DNA of 17,581 nt from TH-plancto1 sp031431195 (GTDB lineage: Bacteria; Planctomycetota; Planctomycetia; Planctomycetales; Planctomycetaceae), in NCBI GenBank assembly GCA_031431195.1, contig JANPCU010000407.1, forward strand, positions 1 through 17,581, read 5' to 3'. The notes beneath the pieces were generated by a model. That model ran no database searches and had not been told where the DNA came from. It saw nothing but the letters and a program-made list of their open reading frames with translations. Made by a program: the position numbers and the translations under genes. Below are positions 8,436-16,139 of this stretch, in pieces (within the stretch, counting starts at the first letter, position 1; each line of letters starts with the position of its first letter).

Positions 8436-10541
8436 CTACGGCTCAGTTTTCAGAAACTCCTTCACGTCCAGTTCCCCGGCTTGAATCGTCAGTGGTGGCT
8501 CCTTCGCGGTGAGCCCATAGGCCCCGGTGGTCCAGCGGTAGGCGGCCTGGAGCTGAGCTTCATCCAGCACCTCACCTCCGCCGCTGATGCCGCCCGCGAT
8601 AGTCAGTGGTCGCGGCGAGATCAACGCGGCGATCTGCGGGATGTCACCGACATCGCGCAAGATGCCGGGTGCCATCAGGCCCAGACGCTGGCCTCGGTAC
8701 GGGACGTTCGAGACGTAGCTGGACAGTGAGTTCACGATGGCCACCCGGGTGATGCGTTTGTCGACAGCTGCGGTAGCGAGAACCACCGGGCCAGCGGTGC
8801 CGACGCCGATAACAGCGAGGTTAAATCCTTCAGGGAGTTCATCAGTGGACCGCACGCCTGGATAGAAGGCTGTGATGAATCGCTGTAGGTCATGGCACCA
8901 TTGCCCCAGCAAAGGACGCCCGACCCAGAGTCCCCACTCGCTCGAATTGTGGTCGGGGGCATGGCCGATTTTGTCTGACTCCGGAGCAGAGTGAGCGGTT
9001 GCTCTCATTTGAGGAACATAAACCATCCAACCATGATTGAAGCATTCCTCTCGGAGCCTCTCCACAAGTTCTGCGTTTTCAGGATCGAGGTTGACGATCA
9101 CAACCGTCTTGAGTTGCGGAACATCCGCGAAGGGCATGTCGACTTGAGTTTCCAGAGTTAGTCCGGGTTCGCTTTCGAATGCGTACCGCTTCGATGTTTG
9201 GTCTACGGACTTGGGCTCTGACGATGGTTCATCCGCTCGCGGGTTGTTCTTGAAGACACTCGACCGCAACAGATTCTCCCGCATCTTCGGCAGCAGCGCG
9301 TCCCATGCCATCGTGTCCACCGGTTCCTCAATCCGCTGCACCAACCGCTCCCCCTCCGCAGCGGCAAACATCGGCAGCGTGACCCAGTCATCGGGCCGCG
9401 TGTCACCGGGGTAGCAGCGGATTGATTCGGGGTCTTCGAGGGTCATGGCCGGGTCGAGGAGCGGGGAGCCGTCGCCCTCGCCCTTGAGCTTCAGCGTCAT
9501 CCAACCGTACATCCGCTCGCGCATCGTCAGACTGTAGTCGTGCTGCCATTCGAAGACTGTTTGCTGCAAGGCAGCAGGTGCATCGTGCAGGTCGAAGAAC
9601 GTCTGGGCGACGGCGATCGATTTGCGAGCCTCTTTGACGGAGAACTGGTCCGCGTCCTTGGTCGCGTTGAAGATCATCAACCCGCGCGGGGCGCACAGAC
9701 CGAGAATCTCCCCCTCGCAGCACCAACTGGCCGCCCCCGGCACGACCTCACACATGCAGCACGCGGCCCCGAGGTAGGCGTTGTACGACCCGACCGAGCA
9801 GACCGGCACGACCGCCTTGAACCGCGTGTCCCAGGCTCCGGCGTACATTGTCTGGTTCCCGCCACCGCTGGCTCCGGTGATGCCGATCTTGTCGGGGTCG
9901 ACTTCGGGACGGCTCTGCAAGTAGTCCACCGCCCGCATGTTCTCGTAGACCTGAATCCCCGACAGCGGCTTCCCCGTCGGCAACAGCGTTGCAGCTGTCA
10001 TCTCGCCGTGGTACTCGCCGAGGGCCTCACCGACTCCGCGTTCTCCCGCTCCGAAGGCATCGACCGCTAAGACGAAGAACCCGTGTTTGGCGAGACCGAT
10101 GCAGCGGGCCTGCACCTGCGGAGCCTGCTTGGCCTCCTTCCAATGACCATGTACGCACAACACCGCCGGAAGCTGACCTTCCTGCTTGGGGACGTAGGCA
10201 TGAGCTGTCATCCAGACGCCGGGGTAGGTCTGGATCAACAATCGTTCCAGCGTGTACCCGTCGCGGTCGATCTCCCCGAGCTTCTGCGGAGCCAGATCAC
10301 ACGGCACCTCCGGGAACCCGCCCCATGCTTCATAGAGCCGCTTGCGAACCACCGCCAAACGGCGCTGAGCCGCCGCCAGATCGGGGAGCGGAGCCCCACC
10401 GGCTGCGACATCCCGCTGAGCCGAGGCGCGGATGAACTCCAGATAGGCGTTGCTCTGCGGCTCCTCGGCAAATGCCAGTGACGGCACACTCAGCCACAGT
10501 CCGAGCAGTAAACCGTATCGATTCCAGCGTCGAGTCATCAT
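8436..10541 (-). CDS. Exported two-domain alpha/beta hydrolase (acetyl xylan esterase-like)
   Basis: This 701-residue protein has a Sec signal peptide (MMTRRWNRYGLLLGLWLSVP..., likely cut after AFA at about 25). The first half is an active-looking alpha/beta hydrolase resembling acetyl xylan esterase/dienelactone hydrolase enzymes: HGHW (131-134), the elbow GASGGG (223-228) with nucleophile Ser225, an Asp candidate near 296-298, and His334 in WQHDYS. A Cys-rich segment (261-283, six Cys) lies between the elbow and the acid. The second half (about 475-690) looks like another hydrolase fold, but its elbow reads GVGTAGP (579-585) without a normal Ser nucleophile, so it is probably non-catalytic. 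GGAG seven bases before the ATG (10549-10552 on the plus strand) supports the start. Cleavage of acyl esters on polysaccharides is inferred. Confidence 0.8.
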   Translation of the reverse strand: MMTRRWNRYGLLLGLWLSVPSLAFAEEPQSNAYLEFIRASAQRDVAAGGAPLPDLAAAQRRLAVVRKRLYEAWGGFPEVPCDLAPQKLGEIDRDGYTLERLLIQTYPGVWMTAHAYVPKQEGQLPAVLCVHGHWKEAKQAPQVQARCIGLAKHGFFVLAVDAFGAGERGVGEALGEYHGEMTAATLLPTGKPLSGIQVYENMRAVDYLQSRPEVDPDKIGITGASGGGNQTMYAGAWDTRFKAVVPVCSVGSYNAYLGAACCMCEVVPGAASWCCEGEILGLCAPRGLMIFNATKDADQFSVKEARKSIAVAQTFFDLHDAPAALQQTVFEWQHDYSLTMRERMYGWMTLKLKGEGDGSPLLDPAMTLEDPESIRCYPGDTRPDDWVTLPMFAAAEGERLVQRIEEPVDTMAWDALLPKMRENLLRSSVFKNNPRADEPSSEPKSVDQTSKRYAFESEPGLTLETQVDMPFADVPQLKTVVIVNLDPENAELVERLREECFNHGWMVYVPQMRATAHSAPESDKIGHAPDHNSSEWGLWVGRPLLGQWCHDLQRFITAFYPGVRSTDELPEGFNLAVIGVGTAGPVVLATAAVDKRITRVAIVNSLSSYVSNVPYRGQRLGLMAPGILRDVGDIPQIAALISPRPLTIAGGISGGGEVLDEAQLQAAYRWTTGAYGLTAKEPPLTIQAGELDVKEFLKTEP

Positions 10542-10579
10542 TCACAAACTCCGGTGGGAATTTCGCCTTACGGGTGGCT

Positions 10580-10708
10580 TATACTTCTCGCGGGAAGAAC
10601 TGAGACATTTCGTAGGACGGACGTCCTCGTCCGTCCGTCAAAAAAGCCCCGCAGAGCGACGGACGAGGACGTCCGTCGTACGTCTGCATCCGCCCCGTAT
10701 GAAGTATA
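10580..10708. repeat. MITE-like dispersed repeat, copy 2
   Basis: This 129-bp element has clean inverted ends, TATACTTC (10580-10587) and GAAGTATA (10701-10708), and an internal long hairpin built around GGACGTCCTCGTCC. The left part (ACTTCTCGCGGG, then CATTTCGT) and the two arms match copy 1 at 3803-3936 closely; the sequence between the right arm and the right end differs. It lies upstream of the esterase start. The remaining 10709-10885, up to the YHS-domain gene, holds nothing I recognise. Confidence 0.82.
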
Positions 10709-10885
10709 TCAGATGGCAGCCGTTCCTCTGGGGAAGCATATCGACCCTCGTGAATCGATGCGCGTGAGCATGGTGACTGGACAGCCAGCCCGCCGCGTTC
10801 GCTAGGGCTGAACGAGTGTCGCCTGCCTCGACGGAATCGGCAGAAATCCAATCACGGCTTCCTTGCCCATTCTCACGGAGACGAC

Positions 10886-11641
10886 TTACGGATTCGCGGC
10901 TTTTTCCTTTTCCCGCTTGGCTTTATAGTCGGCCAGGATTCCCTCTGGGTCGTCGTTGAAGGCTTGTTGGCAACCGGTGCAGCAGACGTAGTAGGTCTTG
11001 CCCGCGTACTCGACTTTGATGGTGCCCAAGCCGCCGGTGACGACGCATTCCGGCTGTCCCCCGCCGGGTCCGGCGAGGCGGGTGCCTTCGCGGGTGTAGC
11101 CGACCTCGGCGATGCGGGTGTAGCTCTGCTGATCCGCTTGGCGCTTCTCAAACAGGATCAAAGTGCGCAGCTCATTGAGTAAAGTGATCGTCACCCGGTA
11201 GACCACATTCTGCTCATCGGGAGCCGAGACGACCACCAGCTTTCCCTCCTCGATCTGGCCCGAGAGTTCCCGCACGACCTGTTCGCTCTCGGTCCACTGC
11301 AAGTGGTACTTGCCGGGGGCGGCCTCGGCGGTGATCTTCAGCGTTGTCGCCAGCTTCCCCTTCGTGACGGTGCCGATCAATGCCGACTCCGTTAGAGAAA
11401 ACTTCCAGGCCCAACTGGTATCCTCGCGCCAGGCTCCAGTGCTGGAACCCCGGCGCGTCTGACCGGTGCCGCGCCAGCCGCCGATGAGGCCATTCCAGTG
11501 AGCGAGCGCTTCCTTCTGCGCCTTTAACTCGGCGGGTGTCGGAACTGCGGGTGCTGGATCATCGGCCAGGAGCGGGAAGAGGCTCACAATCAAGAGTGTC
11601 CCCAGCAGCATCACGGTCACGGTTGTCAGTCGAGTTGTCAT
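10886..11641 (-). CDS. Exported protein with C-terminal YHS/TRASH-like metal-binding domain
   Basis: This 251-residue protein has an N-terminal signal (MTTRLTTVTVMLLGTLLIVSLFPLLA) and is probably periplasmic. The middle (about 45-190) is beta-rich and starts GLIGGWRGTGQ, a pattern seen in lipocalin-like DUF1579-type proteins, though the family is uncertain. The C-terminus (about 197-240) looks like a YHS/TRASH domain: PECVVTGG with Cys199, then GKTYYVCCTGC with Cys220, Cys221 and Cys224, followed by QAFNDDPEGILADY. Such domains bind metal ions and often accompany copper or heavy-metal handling proteins. AGGA eight bases before the ATG supports the start. No metal transporter adjoins it, so a metal-binding role rests on the domain alone. 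Confidence 0.72.
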   Translation of the reverse strand: MTTRLTTVTVMLLGTLLIVSLFPLLADDPAPAVPTPAELKAQKEALAHWNGLIGGWRGTGQTRRGSSTGAWREDTSWAWKFSLTESALIGTVTKGKLATTLKITAEAAPGKYHLQWTESEQVVRELSGQIEEGKLVVVSAPDEQNVVYRVTITLLNELRTLILFEKRQADQQSYTRIAEVGYTREGTRLAGPGGGQPECVVTGGLGTIKVEYAGKTYYVCCTGCQQAFNDDPEGILADYKAKREKEKAANP

Positions 11642-11731
11642 GGACCGTTTCCTGGTGTGAAGTCGTGTGAGGAGGCCACGTCGGGTAATCCCAACGGCGA
11701 GGAACCAGTTCGATACAAGTTCCTCGAATTC

Positions 11732-11810
11732 ACCGCAGAGGTACAGAGGATCTTAGAGGAAAATCCCGGAGCTTGCTCTGACCTCGGCGATCCTCGGCGC
11801 CCTCTGCGGT
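11732..11810. repeat. Nested inverted repeat (ACCGCAGAGG type)
   Basis: Outer arms ACCGCAGAGG (11732-11741) and CCTCTGCGGT (11801-11810) are exact complements. Inner arms GAGGATC (11746-11752) and GATCCTC (11789-11795) are also complementary. The element lies between the phosphodiesterase stop and the YHS-domain gene start. CACCGCAGAGG-type units are commonly scattered through planctomycete intergenic DNA; the CACGGAGG units at 17449-17470 resemble them. Confidence 0.65.
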
Positions 11811-11853
11811 AAATCATCTCATCGAAGCTGGGGAAGTGATTTCGGACCAGTGC

Positions 11854-12819
11854 TTAAGGAGGCGTCGGCGTCGAAGCCGCTTTCAAGCCGACTGGCTTCC
11901 CATCCAGCTCCCAATCCTGGTGGAGCGGAATCTTCAGGTGAGTCAGAATTGTCGCTACCACATCGACCTGGTAGGTCTGCGTCGGTGGGGCATCGACCAC
12001 GGCGGATGGTCCACTGACCACCATAAAGGTCCGCCGAATGTCGGGATTGGTATGCCCGTCACCGTGATCGGTCCCAGCCCCACCGTGGTCGGTGCAGATC
12101 AGGATCAGCCAGTCCTCAAGCGTGTAGGTTTTGCGGCTTTCGATGGCTTGGGTCACTTGGCCAATGTGAGCATCGACGCGCTCGATCGCCTGCGTGTACT
12201 CCTTCACGGTGGGGTGGAAGCCGTGGGCATGGCCGCACTCGTCGACCTGCCCCAGATAGAGAAACACCAGATCCGGGTCGAGGTTCCGCAGATGTTCGCT
12301 GCACTGGGTCGTTAATCCCGCATCGTGCTGCGCGTAGCTGTCGGGTCCCTCAGCGGGCTGATTCACCGTTTTGTCCGACGCACTGAGGATCTTCTCCGCG
12401 ATCGGTCCCCAGTCACTGAACGAGGCCGTCTGGATCTTCGGCTGCGCCGCCTTGGCGTGGGCAAAGAAGTGCGGATAACGCTCGTAGTTCGAACCCACAA
12501 ACCGGTTGTTGTTGACCCCATGCTTGTCGGGCCAGACCCCGGTGAGCAGGTTTGACCAACCTGGTCCGCTGACGGTATTGGCCTTGTCGGTTCGAGTCGG
12601 CGACAGAATATCCGTGCCGATAAACCGAGTACCCCGCGCGATGATCGCGTCGATGTTGGGTGTTTCAGCGGCCACGACCGCATCGTGTCGACAACCATCG
12701 ATCCCGATCACCAGGACTTTCTGGCGTGTCGGGAGCGGGACTTCCTCGCATTGAGATACGGAAGCCCACCCGCATGCGGCGAGCCAAACCATCAAAATTG
12801 AGCAGGTGTGTCGTTTCAT
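11854..12819 (-). CDS. Exported alkaline phosphatase superfamily phosphodiesterase
   Basis: This 321-residue protein belongs to the type I phosphodiesterase/nucleotide pyrophosphatase branch of the alkaline phosphatase superfamily, which cleaves phosphate esters with two metal ions. Visible sites are Asp41 in VIGIDGCR, the nucleophile region NTVSGPGWSNLLTG (81-94) with Ser84 or Thr82 as candidate, DECGHAHG (193-200) giving Asp193 and His197, and TDHGGAG (243-249) giving Asp244 and His245, with His256 in DHGDGH. I chose the ATG at 12819 because MKRHTCSILMVWLAAC gives a compact signal sequence. LAAC is a lipobox, so it may be a lipoprotein; cleavage near ASVSQC is the alternative. Upstream in-frame starts exist at 12831 (ATG) and 12855 (TTG). 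The substrate is unknown. Confidence 0.83.
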   Translation of the reverse strand: MKRHTCSILMVWLAACGWASVSQCEEVPLPTRQKVLVIGIDGCRHDAVVAAETPNIDAIIARGTRFIGTDILSPTRTDKANTVSGPGWSNLLTGVWPDKHGVNNNRFVGSNYERYPHFFAHAKAAQPKIQTASFSDWGPIAEKILSASDKTVNQPAEGPDSYAQHDAGLTTQCSEHLRNLDPDLVFLYLGQVDECGHAHGFHPTVKEYTQAIERVDAHIGQVTQAIESRKTYTLEDWLILICTDHGGAGTDHGDGHTNPDIRRTFMVVSGPSAVVDAPPTQTYQVDVVATILTHLKIPLHQDWELDGKPVGLKAASTPTPP

Positions 12820-13003
12820 ACGGGATATCATTTCCCGAGACGCCGCTCTGTGCAACCGTGCAGGCCGGCAGAGTCTGCTTGATACGAGGAGACTTCATGA
12901 ACGTTTGCGGATGTGCTGCACTCCGACCCGCGTGACGAAGTTCTTCCGCGAGGTAATTATCACTGATGGCTATCGACTGAAAACTGACCACTCAAAATGC
13001 AAG

Positions 13004-13054
13004 GAGTGGGTGCCACGACTGGAAGCTGGGGATTCCAGAACGTCGCACCCACTC
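13004..13054. repeat. Hairpin repeat (GAGTGGGTGC arms)
   Basis: GAGTGGGTGC (13004-13013) and GCACCCACTC (13045-13054) are exact complements, with inner CTGGAA (13019-13024) and TTCCAG (13033-13038) extending the fold. It lies between the phosphodiesterase start and the ammonium transporter stop. It may be a dispersed repeat and might help end the transporter transcript. The rest of 12820-13184 holds no recognisable gene. Confidence 0.6.
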
Positions 13055-13069
13055 TGCTCGCGTTTCCAC

Positions 13070-13095
13070 TGATCGGCGGGATAGGCCCCCGATCA
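13070..13095 (-). terminator. Candidate terminator hairpin after the ammonium transporter
   Basis: TGATCGG-C-GGG (13070-13080) pairs with CCCCCGATCA (13086-13095) through a 10-bp stem with one bulged C and a five-base loop. It lies about 90 bases downstream of the transporter stop on the minus strand. No U-tract follows, so intrinsic termination is uncertain. Confidence 0.35.
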
Positions 13096-13118
13096 GATCA
13101 CTGACCTGCGGTCTGTTT

Positions 13119-13197
13119 CATAAGTTCTCCTGATGAGAGAGACTCGGGACGCAGTCACCATGTTCCATAAGTTCCTCCTACGAGTTACTCGGGACGC
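13119..13197. repeat. Direct repeat of the amt stop region plus ribosome binding site
   Basis: Copy A (13119-13152) and copy B (13166-13197) share CATAAGTTCTCC-like and CTCGGGACGC segments around a diverged middle. On the minus strand each reads GCGTCCCGAGT, a short spacer, AGGAG(G), AACTTATG. Copy B contains the last codons and stop of the transporter gene. Each copy therefore ends in an SD followed by an ATG, opening two very short reading frames (13118-13168, 16 codons, and 13098-13121, 7 codons) that overlap as ATGA. Confidence 0.6.
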
Positions 13198-14897
13198 ATT
13201 GAGAAGCCGGAATACCCTTCCGCTCCCATTTCCGGACCATCCAGACCCGCCACTTCGTCCTCGGCAGAGACACGAATCGGACAGATCCAGTTGCTAAATT
13301 TGAACCACACATAGGCCATCGAGAAGCCGAAGATGATGACCGTGCCGCAATCCAGCAGCTGGGCGTAGAGCTGGGTGACATCTCCGTAGAACAACCCACG
13401 GACTCCGTCGGTCAAGACGCCATCTTCGGCCCCCGTGGCATCCCATTCCGGACGGACCACACCGTTCCAACCCATGCCGTATTTGCCGTTGGCGAACAGG
13501 CCGACAGCGATTGTGCCCCACAGGCCATTCACTCCGTGAACCGAGATCGCTCCGACCGGGTCATCCACCCCCATCCGATCCCAGAAGAACACGCTTTCAA
13601 CAACCAGCACACCCGAAATCGTGCCGATCAAGCAAGCGGCCCACTGATCGATGAACGCACAGGGTGCCGTCACCGCGACGAGCCCAGCCAGCATCCCGTT
13701 GCAGATCATGGAGGGGTCGGGCTTCATGCCACGCAACATCATGTAGCCCATGCAGACAGCTGCCCCGAACACGCTGGCGAGCATGGTATTCACCACGACG
13801 GTCGCAATGCGGAGGTCGGTGCCACTGAGTGTCGACCCGGCGTTAAATCCGAACCAACCGAATGCCAGGATGAACGTCCCGGTGACGACGAAGGGGATAC
13901 TGTGAGCGGGGATCGGACGCGGGACACCATTCACATACTTCCCGATTCGCGGTCCAATCACGATACCGCCCGCCAGAGCGATCATCCCGCCCATCGCATG
14001 CACCACGCTCGAACCGGCGAAGTCGACCGCACCGTGCCCCAACCCCCAGTTCAAGCCCGACTGAGCCAGCCAACCGCCGCCCCAAACCCAGTTTGCAAAC
14101 AGACAGTACGGCAAAGCCACCCAGAGACCGAACAGGCAGAAATTCTTCCACGTCCAGCGTTCCGCCATCGTACCTGTGGGGATCGTGGCGGTGGTGTCCA
14201 TGAACACCATCATAAAAAAGAACAGTGTGAGAACGCTGACATCGTCCATTCCGGCCAGACAGAATCCTTTGAGTCCGCACAGTCCGAGTGATTTGCCAGC
14301 AATCGTGATCGAGAAACCTTCATTGAGGACAGCTGTCCCCGGCCCCATGGGGGAATACCAGCCGGGAGCCACTGGTGCATTCCACCAGTTTCCCCAGCCA
14401 ATCGCGAAGCCGTAGACATAGAAAGCAATACAGCCGAGCGGGTAAACCATCAGGTTCATCGCGAACGTGTGACCAGCATTTTTCGCACGACACAAGCCGC
14501 CTTCGACCAGCGCGAAACCGGCCTGCATGAACATGACGAGGGCTCCAGCGAGGAGTATCCAGACCACGTTGATGGAGAACAGGTTATGCGTGATGCGGTC
14601 GTACAGCTTCGTCAGCGTCATCTGCGCTGGGTCGCCGTCACCGACCGGACCCGCTGACGGAGTCGTCCAGTACCCCGCAGCCCCTCCTCCCGCATCGGGC
14701 CACAGCGGATTGTCCGCTGACGGACTCATATAGGGAGGCAGGGCGGGCTCGGCGGGGGCTACTGCCGTTTCAGGAGCGGCCACTGGAGGAGTTTCCACCG
14801 CCGGAGCGGCAGGTTCCTGAGCCTGGCATAACGGAAGATGCGGAGGTGCAGCCACCAAGAACACAGCACAAAACGCGAGCGCGAACAACCTCCGCAT
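13185..14897 (-). CDS. Ammonium transporter (Amt/MEP/Rh family)
   Basis: This 570-residue membrane channel conducts ammonium or ammonia. A signal peptide (1 to about 27) is followed by an Ala/Pro-rich linker to about 95, so the core starts late; the core has about eleven membrane segments from IVVWILLAGA onward. Family landmarks are FMQAGFALVEGG (123-134), DFAGSSVVHAMGG (292-304) with Asp292 and the first pore His300, and SVHGVNGLWG (452-461) with the second pore His454. The C-terminus is short and ends FSMRPE. AGAGG upstream of the ATG is a weak SD. A sigma-54-like site lies about 140 bases upstream. No glnK (PII) gene follows, although many amt genes are paired with one. Confidence 0.95.
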   Translation of the reverse strand: MRRLFALAFCAVFLVAAPPHLPLCQAQEPAAPAVETPPVAAPETAVAPAEPALPPYMSPSADNPLWPDAGGGAAGYWTTPSAGPVGDGDPAQMTLTKLYDRITHNLFSINVVWILLAGALVMFMQAGFALVEGGLCRAKNAGHTFAMNLMVYPLGCIAFYVYGFAIGWGNWWNAPVAPGWYSPMGPGTAVLNEGFSITIAGKSLGLCGLKGFCLAGMDDVSVLTLFFFMMVFMDTTATIPTGTMAERWTWKNFCLFGLWVALPYCLFANWVWGGGWLAQSGLNWGLGHGAVDFAGSSVVHAMGGMIALAGGIVIGPRIGKYVNGVPRPIPAHSIPFVVTGTFILAFGWFGFNAGSTLSGTDLRIATVVVNTMLASVFGAAVCMGYMMLRGMKPDPSMICNGMLAGLVAVTAPCAFIDQWAACLIGTISGVLVVESVFFWDRMGVDDPVGAISVHGVNGLWGTIAVGLFANGKYGMGWNGVVRPEWDATGAEDGVLTDGVRGLFYGDVTQLYAQLLDCGTVIIFGFSMAYVWFKFSNWICPIRVSAEDEVAGLDGPEMGAEGYSGFSMRPE

Positions 14898-14940
14898 GAT
14901 TCACTACCTCTCTGAGATTCGATCAAGGTCTGTACAGCCG

Positions 14941-15189
14941 TCAATCTCCGTCAATCCACCCAGGACGACCAACCGATTGACATAGATGCTCGAAGCGGGT
15001 GGTGATAGCCGCCAGCTTTGACACATCACCCGACTTATTCAACAAACGTGCCAACAACTTGAGGGAGTTCGCACTTTGTGAACTTTCCCAGTATTTTGAG
15101 TCATGAGATGGGGATTGACAGGAACTCGACTCAAGCTGATCGCATATTCCAGAGGCAGTGCTTGCCCGAAAACACATCATTCCCGACAC
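14941..15189 (-). CDS. Doubtful small ORF upstream of amt
   Basis: This minus-strand frame of 82 codons ends SVGRPGWIDGD and contains a helix-like stretch, NSLKLLARLLNKSGDVSKL. I recognise no family. Its start is weak and its third-position base use is less GC-rich than in EF-G. It overlaps the candidate sigma-54 site, so at most one reading is likely to be functional. It could be a remnant of a gene or a chance frame. No other gene is visible between the transporter start and 15417. Confidence 0.15.
   Translation of the reverse strand: MSGMMCFRASTASGICDQLESSSCQSPSHDSKYWESSQSANSLKLLARLLNKSGDVSKLAAITTRFEHLCQSVGRPGWIDGD
15038..15053 (-). promoter_or_regulatory. Candidate sigma-54 promoter for amt
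   Basis: On the minus strand the bases read TGGCACG-TTTG-TTGAA. The -24 box matches the sigma-54 consensus TGGCACG exactly, and the spacing to the -12 element is right, but TTGCA is TTGAA, losing the usual GC. It lies about 140 bases before the transporter ATG. Sigma-54 control of ammonium transporter genes is well known in proteobacteria. The site is only one base off at a key position, so this is a candidate. Confidence 0.4.
15067..15083. promoter_or_regulatory. Candidate operator palindrome upstream of amt
   Basis: GTTCGCACTTTGTGAAC is a 17-base dyad (GTTC-G-CA/TG-T-GAAC) with a three-base centre and one mismatched pair. It lies just upstream of the candidate sigma-54 site. It could be bound by a dimeric regulator; no specific factor can be named. 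Confidence 0.3.
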
Positions 15190-15417
15190 GTACGCTCATC
15201 CCGCTTGAGGAAACTCTGGCAGGAATCCGCAAGATTCGCTCATCCAGCCGCCGATTGAACTAGCAGGGAACTCGGAAATCGGGGAGAGTCCGCGCACGGA
15301 GCGGTGCCCGAAATCGCATCCACTCTCACCAATTGGCCTCAGTTCGCCTCAAAAACAGGCGACCCCGCACGGAGCAATTCGTCGCAGGACAACAGATCAG
15401 GGAAGAATCACCACACG

Positions 15418-16098
15418 ATGTCCGAGCAGACGTTGCCCTCCTTCGGTCTGGAAACCGTCACGCCGATCCACACCGCGATCTCGACCGAGACCGCGAATCA
15501 GTGGACCCATGGGGCAGGTTTTGTCGCGGGCGTGTTTGCGGCCACAGCTCTGATGGCGAAAGTGGTCTGGACCGGTGATCTGACTACGGTGCTCGGGTGT
15601 GCCGTTTACGCCGCGTCTCTGGTGGCCCTGTACGCCGCTTCGACGCTCTCCCACAGTTTTGCGTGCCCCAAGAGGCGACGCTTCTACCGCATGGTCGATC
15701 AGGTCTGTATTTTCTTGTTTGTGGTCGGCAACTTTACGCCGTTCGTACTGGTTCATATGAGAAACAGCCTCGGCTGGGCGCTACTCGCGATCATGTGGAC
15801 TGGCGCGTTGACGGGCTGTTACTTTCGCATCCGAGCCCGCGAGAAGACGATCTCGCCGTGGTTCTTCGTCCCGCTCGCTTGGCTCCCCGTGATGACGATG
15901 GGTTACGTCCTGGTGGCCAGCAGCTGGTTTGGACTGTCGATGGTACTGGCAGGCGGTCTGTCGTACATGGCTGGCTTGTGGTTCTTGATGAATGACCACA
16001 AGCATCCGTACTACCACGCGGTATGGCACATCTCCACGATGACTGGGGCCGCGCTGCACTTTCTGTTTACGTTCTGGTACGTCGCCGCGCCCGTTTAG
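15418..16098 (+). CDS. Hemolysin III (HlyIII/PAQR) family membrane protein
   Basis: This 226-residue inner-membrane protein has seven predicted membrane segments and belongs to the hemolysin III family, related to eukaryotic PAQR receptors. Conserved zinc-site residues are visible: His31 after NQW, the SxxxH motif STLSH (75-79), Asp94 in DQVCIF, and HAVWH (200-204) near the C-terminus. The ATG at 15418 gives the usual length; the GTG at 15304 would add 38 polar residues atypical of the family. An AGGGA lies upstream but rather far from the ATG. The cellular role of bacterial HlyIII proteins is poorly defined, and haemolysis should not be assumed from the name. The gene converges on moaC with a 41-base gap containing a GAGCGCTC palindrome (16123-16130). 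Confidence 0.9.
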   Translation: MSEQTLPSFGLETVTPIHTAISTETANQWTHGAGFVAGVFAATALMAKVVWTGDLTTVLGCAVYAASLVALYAASTLSHSFACPKRRRFYRMVDQVCIFLFVVGNFTPFVLVHMRNSLGWALLAIMWTGALTGCYFRIRAREKTISPWFFVPLAWLPVMTMGYVLVASSWFGLSMVLAGGLSYMAGLWFLMNDHKHPYYHAVWHISTMTGAALHFLFTFWYVAAPV

Positions 16099-16139
16099 CC
16101 GCGACGCGAAGTCTTCGTAGCGGAGCGCTCGGCCCGACT

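Noticed and set aside
13536..14291. 251-codon plus-strand frame opposite the ammonium transporter
   Set aside because: It overlaps the conserved core of the transporter on the other strand and has shadow-like composition.
15217..15232. TGGCAGG...GCAA resembling a sigma-54 site upstream of the HlyIII gene
   Set aside because: Spacing between GG and GC is nine bases rather than the required ten.
15304..15417. GTG start adding 38 residues to the HlyIII protein
   Set aside because: The extra stretch is polar and unlike family N-termini; the ATG at 15418 gives the usual length.
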